From the NCBI GenBank assembly GCA_018241225.1, contig JAFEEG010000025.1, positions 56,735 through 120,734 of the forward strand: 64,000 nt of DNA, written 5' to 3'. The DNA comes from Pseudomonadota bacterium (GTDB taxonomy: Bacteria; Pseudomonadota; Gammaproteobacteria; Burkholderiales; Burkholderiaceae_C). The notes beneath the pieces were generated by a model. The model was not told where the DNA came from, ran no database searches, and saw nothing but the letters and a program-made list of their open reading frames with translations. Both the position numbers and the translations under genes were made by a program. Within the stretch, counting starts at the first letter, position 1. Each line of letters opens with the position of its first letter. This document shows positions 38,678 through 43,827 of the stretch, in pieces.

Positions 38678-38970
38678 AGACCCCCGCCGCCAAACCCGCC
38701 GCAGCCGACATCACCTCCACGCTGGAGGAGCGCGGCAAGCGCTACGGCAAGTTCACGGGGCATGCCGAGATCACCCAGGGCCTGAAGGATCTGATGCGCT
38801 GCTGCGACAAGTGGAATGTCCTGGCCGCTGACCAGAAGGAAGCGCTCGAGATGGTGGCCCACAAGATCGGCCGCATCCTCAACGGCGACCCGAACTACGA
38901 CGACAGCTGGGTGGACATCGCCGGCTACAGCAAGCTCGTCGCTGACCGCCTGCAAGGCACCGTGCGATGA
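38674..38970 (+). CDS. DUF6378 family phage protein
   Basis: A 98-residue protein starting MKTPAAKPAAADITSTLEER. The segment GKRYGKFTGHAEITQGLKDL with DQKEALEMVAHKIGRILNGD and DSWVDIAGYSKLVADRLQG matches DUF6378 as I know it, a family often listed near MazG-type proteins. The biochemical role is not established. Confidence 0.8.
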   Translation: MKTPAAKPAAADITSTLEERGKRYGKFTGHAEITQGLKDLMRCCDKWNVLAADQKEALEMVAHKIGRILNGDPNYDDSWVDIAGYSKLVADRLQGTVR

Positions 38971-39401
38971 GCACTGGACCCGAGAACACCTTCATCAAGT
39001 CGGTACACGGACATCTGCCCGCTGCCGTCTACCACATGAAGAACCACAACGAGTACATCGCCGGGCCCGCTGATGTCTGGTACAGCGGCGCTGCCGGCGA
39101 TGTGTGGATCGAATACAAGTTCATCAACGTTCCCGCACGCCCCGACACCGTGATCGATCTAATCACGCCGAAGGGCAAAGGTGACGCGATCATCACCACG
39201 CTTCAGCAGGACTGGTTGCGTGCACGCGACCGTGAAGGCCGACGCGTGGGTGTGATCGTCGGCAGTAAAGACGGCGGCATCTGGCTGCCGGGAGTGGACT
39301 GGAGTTGCCGCTTTACTGCCGCTGAGTTTCTCAAGCGCCTCAAGTCTCGCAAACAGCTGGCGGACACCATTCGCAATATTGTCCTGACGCCAGGAATGTG
39401 A
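38967..39401 (+). CDS. PD-(D/E)XK-type endonuclease
   Basis: A 144-residue protein. The stretch AGPADVWYSG followed by GDVWIEYKFI is an ADxW...E-x-K core of VRR-NUC or Holliday-junction-type nucleases. It is preceded and followed by DNA-metabolism genes. Probably resolves or cuts branched phage DNA; specific activity not shown. Confidence 0.7.
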   Translation: MSTGPENTFIKSVHGHLPAAVYHMKNHNEYIAGPADVWYSGAAGDVWIEYKFINVPARPDTVIDLITPKGKGDAIITTLQQDWLRARDREGRRVGVIVGSKDGGIWLPGVDWSCRFTAAEFLKRLKSRKQLADTIRNIVLTPGM

Positions 39402-39404
39402 AGA

Positions 39405-39620
39405 ATGGACGAACGCTTTCTAGAGCAGGCTGAGGAGCTGACCAACCTCCAAGTCGAAGCCGCTATAGCGGCTGCACGTCGCAGGGAGTCTGCGCCCCTT
39501 AACTTCGACGGAACGTGCAATTGTGGGGAGTCTGTCCCTCAAGAGCGCGTTCGACTTGGGTACTATCGCTGTTTGGACTGCCAAACGGCGCTGGAGAAAA
39601 AAGGGCGCCTGGCACGCTAA
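39405..39620 (+). CDS. DksA/TraR-type zinc-finger protein
   Basis: A 71-residue protein starting MDERFLEQAEELTNLQVEAA, with CNCGESVPQERVRLGYYRCL then DCQTALEKKGR. The four Cys and the LGYYRCLDCQ context are those of the short TraR/DksA family. These proteins bind the RNA polymerase secondary channel and change promoter choice. A phage copy could tune host transcription in favour of phage promoters. Confidence 0.8.
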   Translation: MDERFLEQAEELTNLQVEAAIAAARRRESAPLNFDGTCNCGESVPQERVRLGYYRCLDCQTALEKKGRLAR

Positions 39621-39639
39621 AAACTCCCGGAGAAACGCC

Positions 39640-40041
39640 TTGGCACAAAACGAAGACGGACTGTTTCCAGTCCTGAGTTCCATCCTAAAAGCATCAAGCA
39701 CACCGCTTGATTGCAATCAGCTCTACGACTTGCCAGAAGTAAAAGAGCATGCCGCCTCCCCTAACCGTGTATCGGACTACCTAGGGAATTTGTGGCGGAA
39801 AGGCTTTGTAGTTAGACACGTCCAGGCGCGCACCGAAAGCTCTCGTGCGCGCTTTTCCTATGAGTGGAAAGACAAGAAATCTAAGGTCGGCGCGGGAGCT
39901 AAAGCTTCCACAGCTAAGGAAGGTATTGAGTACGCTCCTCGCGTCTTAGCTGATAGGCCTTCGATGGTGATTACTGAGGAAGGCAACACCGTCAGCATTG
40001 AGTTGCCGAACTTGATCATCGTCATCAAGCAGAAGACCTAA
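39640..40041 (+). CDS. Winged-helix-like regulator candidate
   Basis: A 133-residue protein with a TTG start at 39640 behind CCGGAG. The N-terminal part is winged-helix-like (GLFPVLSSILKASSTPLDCN; SPNRVSDYLGNLWRKGFVVR); the C-terminal end has SIELPNLIIVIKQ. It appears less GC-rich than the surroundings. With the 29,336 protein it is a candidate DNA-binding regulator of the phage. Followed by a strong terminator. Confidence 0.55.
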   Translation: MAQNEDGLFPVLSSILKASSTPLDCNQLYDLPEVKEHAASPNRVSDYLGNLWRKGFVVRHVQARTESSRARFSYEWKDKKSKVGAGAKASTAKEGIEYAPRVLADRPSMVITEEGNTVSIELPNLIIVIKQKT

Positions 40042-40054
40042 ACAACTTTGAGTA

Positions 40055-40078
40055 GGCCTCGACTCCGAGGCCTTTTTT
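40055..40078 (+). terminator. Rho-independent terminator
   Basis: Stem GGCCTCG (40055-40061) with CGAGGCC (40066-40072) followed by TTTTTT. Only 11 bases separate it from the next TCTAA motif. Confidence 0.88.
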
Positions 40079-40089
40079 CGCCCATCAAA

Positions 40090-40112
40090 TCTAATGTCTA
40101 AGTTCGATCTAC
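40090..40112 (+). promoter_or_regulatory. Triple TCTAA motif overlapping a start codon
   Basis: TCTAA at 40090 and 40097 and TCTAC at 40108 (7/11). The ATG of the next gene (40094) lies inside the motif, so the motif encodes the first residues of that protein. Confidence 0.7.
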
Positions 40113-40369
40113 TAACGCCAAAAGAGAAGAGCATTGCCACTTCGCAGGGCTGGCAACTCGTACGCGTGTTCGACAGCGGAAAGAACTTTCTGGCTGTCTT
40201 GCCGCTGGCCTTCGAGATGCCCTTCCCTACGGCCCAGAGCGCGCATCGCGCTGTCACGCACCGCGCCATGAACGGCGACGTGGTGTGCATCAAGGCGCTC
40301 TCGGCGATCGCTGCGGATGCCGTGGGCCCGGTCATCAAGACCAAGTCCCCTAAGAAGGCCAAGGCATGA
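40094..40369 (+). CDS. Small hypothetical protein
   Basis: A 91-residue protein. The first seven residues (MSKFDLL) come from the TCTAA motif; no ribosome site and no later start codon is present before the conserved part, so the mRNA may be leaderless. It continues TPKEKSIATSQGWQLVRVFD and ends KTKSPKKAKA (basic tail). Unknown function. Confidence 0.55.
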   Translation: MSKFDLLTPKEKSIATSQGWQLVRVFDSGKNFLAVLPLAFEMPFPTAQSAHRAVTHRAMNGDVVCIKALSAIAADAVGPVIKTKSPKKAKA

Positions 40370-40569
40370 ACTCGCGTCCTGAGTACGTGGCTGGCGGCGA
40401 GGAGTTTCTCTACCCAGGCGCCGGCGACGAGAAGCCGCCCGGCGGCGCCAAGGTGCTGCTGCTCACACGTGGCGGCGTTTGCATCGTTGGCACGTGGAGC
40501 GATGGCGGCTTCTTCACCGGGTGGCGTCCGCTGCCCAAACGCAACAAAGACAAGGAAGCACTCCTATGA
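40366..40569 (+). CDS. Small hypothetical protein (DUF551-like fold?)
   Basis: A 67-residue protein starting MNSRPEYVAGGEEFLYPGAG with VLLLTRGGVCIVGTWSDGGF and FTGWRPLPKRN. The GTWSDGGFFTGWRPLP ending resembles the common phage DUF551-type C-terminus, but the rest does not clearly match. Coupled on both sides. Confidence 0.55.
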   Translation: MNSRPEYVAGGEEFLYPGAGDEKPPGGAKVLLLTRGGVCIVGTWSDGGFFTGWRPLPKRNKDKEALL

Positions 40570-40835
40570 ACCTGTATGTCACCGTGGGTGAGCCGTACGA
40601 AGGCGACACCCTCATCAGCTGGAAGACCTCGCAGACCGAGGCGTCCAAGGCCGCCACCGCCATGAAGCAGGCCTTCAAAGAGAGCGGCGCAGGCGTGAAG
40701 AGCGTGACCTGGCACGCCGTCGACGTGCCCACCAAGAAGGAGGAGCTGCTGCAGTTCCTCAACACGCTGTCGGTGAAGTGCCATCTCGAAGGCATCAACG
40801 CGGTGGTGGCTTCGCAGCGCCTGGTCAAGAAGTAG
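40566..40835 (+). CDS. Small hypothetical protein
   Basis: An 89-residue protein starting MNLYVTVGEPYEGDTLISWK with helical remainder (TEASKAATAMKQAFKESGAG) and ending SQRLVKK. Unknown function. Confidence 0.55.
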   Translation: MNLYVTVGEPYEGDTLISWKTSQTEASKAATAMKQAFKESGAGVKSVTWHAVDVPTKKEELLQFLNTLSVKCHLEGINAVVASQRLVKK

Positions 40836-40838
40836 CGC

Positions 40839-41048
40839 ATGCAGAAGCACGAGCGCCTGGTCATGCGGGCCCTGCGGCAAGAAGGCTACGGGGTCAGCAT
40901 CGATCGCTCCACCGCCGGGCACTCTCGCCTGACGCTCATCAAGAGTGGGTGCACGCGCTTGATCCTTCTGTCGTGCTCCCCCAGCGTCGACGACGTGACC
41001 GTCGTCAACAACATCCTTCAATGCGCCCGCAGGGCTTTCAAACGATGA
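40839..41048 (+). CDS. Small hypothetical protein
   Basis: A 69-residue protein starting MQKHERLVMRALRQEGYGVS, a basic helix then alternating strands (LTLIKSGCTRLILLSCSPSV). The stop overlaps the next ATG. Unknown function. Confidence 0.5.
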   Translation: MQKHERLVMRALRQEGYGVSIDRSTAGHSRLTLIKSGCTRLILLSCSPSVDDVTVVNNILQCARRAFKR

Positions 41049-41428
41049 CCACAACTCTCGACATTTCTACCACGCTCACCCAGATCGACTGCGGCGTGTG
41101 CGGTGGTGTCTACGCCATCAACGAGCGCTACCACTCGCACGCGCGCCAAAAGGGCACGTCCTGGACCTGCCCGTACTGCAAAACCGGCTGGGGCTTTCAA
41201 GGCATCGGTACGGAAGAGAAGCTCAAGCGCGACCTGGCCGCCGCCGAGGAGCGCGCACGCAATGCGCAGCGCGAACGCGACCAGGCCGAAACCCGAGCCT
41301 CGCGCGCCAAGACCGAGCTCAAGCGCACCCAGACGCGCATCCACAACGGCGTGTGCCCGTGCTGCAACCGCTCGTTCGTGAAGCTGGCCACGCACATGAC
41401 CCGCATGCACCCGGAGTACTCGAAATGA
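41045..41428 (+). CDS. Double zinc-finger coiled-coil protein
   Basis: A 127-residue protein. The N-terminal finger has CGVCGGVY and CPYC (two C-x2-C pairs). Residues about 57-102 are a charged coiled coil (LKRDLAAAEERARNAQRERD). The C-terminal finger CPCCNRSFVKLATHMTRMH is a C2H2-type. A dimeric DNA-binding architecture is likely. Coupled to neighbours by 4-base overlaps. Confidence 0.7.
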   Translation: MTTTLDISTTLTQIDCGVCGGVYAINERYHSHARQKGTSWTCPYCKTGWGFQGIGTEEKLKRDLAAAEERARNAQRERDQAETRASRAKTELKRTQTRIHNGVCPCCNRSFVKLATHMTRMHPEYSK

Positions 41429-41499
41429 GCGACGCCGTCTTCAACCAAGCCTGCGCGGAGTTGATCCGTGTCACCGCTGCAGCATGGCTCGCTGAATGA
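41425..41499 (+). CDS. Tiny possible protein
   Basis: A 24-residue frame, MSDAVFNQACAELIRVTAAA then WLAE, linked by ATGA overlaps to the zinc-finger gene and to the 41,496 gene. Small but perfectly spaced between genes. Confidence 0.35.
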   Translation: MSDAVFNQACAELIRVTAAAWLAE

Positions 41500-41654
41500 G
41501 TCTGCTCGCACACGCAACCTTCGGGGCGCGCGGCTTTCAGGCTGAGCGTCGGGCGCTGGATGCGCGAATCCAGGCCGAGATCGTGGAGGCCAAGCGCCTC
41601 CAGCGCGAACTCGGCTGTACCTGGTCTGAAGCCCTGCGCCTGGCCAAGAAGTGA
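41496..41654 (+). CDS. Small hypothetical protein
   Basis: A 52-residue protein, MSLLAHATFGARGFQAERRA with a basic helix (IQAEIVEAKRLQRELG) and end WSEALRLAKK. Overlaps both neighbours by four bases. The composition suits a small DNA-associated protein of the excision region. Confidence 0.5.
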   Translation: MSLLAHATFGARGFQAERRALDARIQAEIVEAKRLQRELGCTWSEALRLAKK

Positions 41655-42016
41655 ACGAACCCCAAACCCCCCGCTCGCTCGGCCTCGTTGAGGCCGCTGC
41701 TCTGCTGCGTATTCACAAAGACACGTTGCGCATGCGCGCCGCGACGGGGGCGATTCCTGGAGCAAAGATTGGTCGGTCGTGGGTCTTCCTGGAGGCGGAT
41801 CTGCTCGCCTTCATGCGTGGGCTCTATGCCGATCAGGAGCACAACCCATGCACATCCCTGGCCTCTACAAGCAAAAGAACAGCAGCATCTGGTGGGCCAA
41901 AGTTACCCACCAAGGGCATGTCGTACGCCGATCAACTGGCACAGATGATCAGCAAGAGGCGAAGCGCTTCCTCGACGAGCTCAAAGCAGAACTCTGGAAA
42001 GCGCCTCCCAGCCTGA
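41651..42016 (+). CDS. Excisionase-like HTH protein
   Basis: A 121-residue frame from GTG 41651. Residues about 8-55 form a MerR/HTH_17-type helix-turn-helix (LGLVEAAALLRIHKDTLRMR; GRSWVFLEADLLAFM), typical of phage excisionases and AlpA-like regulators. The last 55 residues overlap the integrase gene in another frame and are Ser/Lys-rich. Direct overlap with int supports a role in directing excision; regulator of int is the alternative. Confidence 0.7.
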   Translation: MNEPQTPRSLGLVEAAALLRIHKDTLRMRAATGAIPGAKIGRSWVFLEADLLAFMRGLYADQEHNPCTSLASTSKRTAASGGPKLPTKGMSYADQLAQMISKRRSASSTSSKQNSGKRLPA

Positions 42017-42858
42017 AGGGCCACACCTGGGGCAAGGCCGTCATCCACTGGTGCAGCCTGGAGACACGTTCGGATTCCGAGCTGCTGTCGCTGGGCAAGT
42101 TCGCCCGCCACTTCCCTGACCGCCGCCTGTCTGACGTGACGCGCGAAGCCGTCGACCAGGCGCTGCAGAAATTCTGCACGACCGCAGGCACGTACACGCG
42201 CTACCGCACGATGATCGCGGCGATCTTGAACGCGGCAAAAGAAGAAAAATGGCTTACCACCCTACCAAAGTTGATAGTTCGGCGCGATAAAAAGAAAAAG
42301 GAAGCCGTGTGGATTACTTCCGCGCAGTGGGAAGTTCTATATTCCGAGATGCCCGCTCACATGAAACCGATGGCAGAGTTCTCTGTCGAAACGGGGCTGC
42401 GGCAGGACAACGTCCTGCAGCTGCGTTGGGAAAGGGTGGATCTGGAGCGCCAATGCGTTTGGGTTGAGGCGCATGACACGAAAGGCGACAGCGCAATCGC
42501 GGTGCCGCTCTCAAGGAGAGCAGTGGAAGTCCTGAAGGGACAGGTTGGGGGCAATGCCGAGTACGTGTTCACGTACCAGGGACGCCCTATCAAGGAAGTG
42601 AAGACCGCCTGGCAGGCCGCCTGTGTGCGCGCCAAGCTCGGGCGGTACGTCGTAGATGAGAACAAGAAGTCTCATTACGAAGGGTTCAAGTGGCACGGCC
42701 TGCGTCACACGTGGGCAACATGGCACGTGCAGAACGGAACCCCGATCGAGGTGCTGCAAAAGCTCGGGGGTTGGAAGGATCTGCGCATGGTCATGCGCTA
42801 CGCCCACCACTCGCCTGGCTACCTCGCAAATTTCGCTAACAACACCAGGCCCAAATAA
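41848..42858 (+). CDS. int: Tyrosine recombinase integrase
   Basis: A 336-residue phage integrase. Catalytic residues are visible: Arg in ETGLRQDN, HGLRHTWAT (H-x2-R), His in HHSP and the nucleophile Tyr in VMRYAHHSP. The N-terminal region with GLYKQKNSSIWWAKVTHQG is the arm-binding/AP2-like part. It lies about 0.8 kb from the 3' end of tRNA-Val, which fits integration there. The start ATG has AGGAG upstream and overlaps the excisionase-like gene by 169 bases. Confidence 0.93.
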   Translation: MHIPGLYKQKNSSIWWAKVTHQGHVVRRSTGTDDQQEAKRFLDELKAELWKAPPSLKGHTWGKAVIHWCSLETRSDSELLSLGKFARHFPDRRLSDVTREAVDQALQKFCTTAGTYTRYRTMIAAILNAAKEEKWLTTLPKLIVRRDKKKKEAVWITSAQWEVLYSEMPAHMKPMAEFSVETGLRQDNVLQLRWERVDLERQCVWVEAHDTKGDSAIAVPLSRRAVEVLKGQVGGNAEYVFTYQGRPIKEVKTAWQAACVRAKLGRYVVDENKKSHYEGFKWHGLRHTWATWHVQNGTPIEVLQKLGGWKDLRMVMRYAHHSPGYLANFANNTRPK

Positions 42859-42882
42859 AGGCCATGTCATCCGAGAAGAGTA

Positions 42883-43143
42883 ATGCAATCGTCACGACAA
42901 GTCGTCCCCATATCATCGTTTAGCGAACCCGGCACCGATGCCGATCAAATCTTCGTCGACCCGATCGAACTCCACGATCGCGACGTTCATCTGCGCGGCG
43001 TCGCTGAGGAGAACTGCATCACACTCTTCTTCAAGACTGACGGCGTCATCAGCGAGCTGAAGATGGAGTTCACGATCGAGGCGGCACGCGAGTACCGCGA
43101 CTGGCTCAACAAGGTGCTCGACGCGCACGACGCGCGGCCCTGA
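42883..43143 (+). CDS. Hypothetical protein near integrase
   Basis: An 86-residue acidic protein starting MQSSRQVVPISSFSEPGTDA, with IELHDRDVHLRGVAEENCIT and ending KVLDAHDARP. Lies behind int in the same direction and ends before a terminator. Unknown function. Confidence 0.5.
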   Translation: MQSSRQVVPISSFSEPGTDADQIFVDPIELHDRDVHLRGVAEENCITLFFKTDGVISELKMEFTIEAAREYRDWLNKVLDAHDARP

Positions 43144-43164
43144 GTCCCTGAACGTCGCAATCGA

Positions 43165-43189
43165 GCCCGGCTCTGCCGGGCTTTTCTTT
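43165..43189 (+). terminator. Rho-independent terminator
   Basis: Stem GCCCGGC (43165-43171) with GCCGGGC (43175-43181), followed by TTTTCTTTT. Confidence 0.85.
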
Positions 43190-43199
43190 TGGAGCAGGC

Positions 43200-43517
43200 A
43201 TGCCGATACCGGATCTCTCCCGCCATACCTTCAAGGCCCTCGAGGTCAGCACGGGCAACATCACCAAGCACACCGCTGATGCGCTCAACGACGAAAAGGG
43301 TGATGCGATCCACACGCACCTTTCGGTGGTTCCGTTCATCGACTACGGCTGGTTGATCTATTGCACAGGCGACGCTGGAGCTCTGGCCGCGTTGTCGATG
43401 CTGGGCCACCGCGAACTTGTGCATCTGATGGAGCGGGCCAAGGGCCTCGGCTTCACTTGGGTCAAGCTCGACTGCGACGGCGAGGCCTTGGAAGGTTCAC
43501 CGACGTTCGAGTGGTGA
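43200..43517 (+). CDS. Hypothetical protein at prophage end
   Basis: A 105-residue protein starting MPIPDLSRHTFKALEVSTGN with HTADALNDEKGD, a WLIYCTGDAG turn and ending LEGSPTFEW. Last phage gene before the attachment region. Possible DUF5983-like; not certain. Confidence 0.55.
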   Translation: MPIPDLSRHTFKALEVSTGNITKHTADALNDEKGDAIHTHLSVVPFIDYGWLIYCTGDAGALAALSMLGHRELVHLMERAKGLGFTWVKLDCDGEALEGSPTFEW

Positions 43518-43690
43518 ATCTGATCTAACAGAACTATGCCCGTGCGATCCGCGGCCCCGAGGGAGACTATGCCCGAGCACTATGCCTACGAGTGCTCGTT
43601 CTAAGCCTTTTGTGGCCGTTCTAAGGGGGATCGAAGGGTGATCGAAGCGACTTGTCGAGAGGTCTAAGTCGTTGATCTACCAGAGAATTC
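43518..43690. other. Attachment-site flank with helically phased TCTAA/TCGAA repeats
   Basis: No gene. TCTAA at 43600, 43620 and 43663 and TCGAA at 43631 and 43642, mostly 10-11 or about 21 bases apart, lie between the last phage gene and the tRNA 3' end. A TCTAA also occurs at 43524. Such arrays near the attachment site could be integrase arm sites or regulator sites. The crossover core should lie in the tRNA 3' part but cannot be fixed without attL. Confidence 0.5.
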
Positions 43691-43767
43691 TGGTAGGCGC
43701 GAGTGGATTCGAACCACCGACCCCCACCATGTCAAGGTGGTGCTCTAACCAACTGAGCTACGCGCCT
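43691..43767 (-). tRNA. tRNA-Val (anticodon GAC), probable prophage attachment site
   Basis: A 77-nucleotide tRNA read on the minus strand, beginning AGGCGCGTAGCTCAG and ending with encoded CCA. Acceptor AGGCGCG pairs with CGCGCCT. The anticodon stem CCACC/GGTGG encloses loop TTGACAT, so the anticodon is GAC for valine. The T-loop is GGTTCGAATCC. Its 3' end faces the prophage, as expected for integration into the tRNA 3' half. Confidence 0.95.
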
Positions 43768-43827
43768 AAGCGTTTTCGGAAGACCGCGATTGTAGCAAAC
43801 TTTTTTGGGCCACTTGAATTTGGTCGA

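Larger units (their letters stand above)
1..43690. mobile_element. Prophage (right portion), podovirus-like temperate phage
   Basis: The region carries terminase, portal, scaffold and capsid genes on the minus strand. Replication genes, an excisionase-like gene and a tyrosine integrase lie on the plus strand, diverging near 11.5-11.75 kb. The right boundary is set by the 3' end of a tRNA-Val gene at 43,691, a usual target for tyrosine integrases. The left end, lysis genes and most tail genes are outside the window, so attL and the total length cannot be given. Late and early halves share the TCTAA regulatory half-site, which supports one element rather than two neighbouring prophages. Confidence 0.93.
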
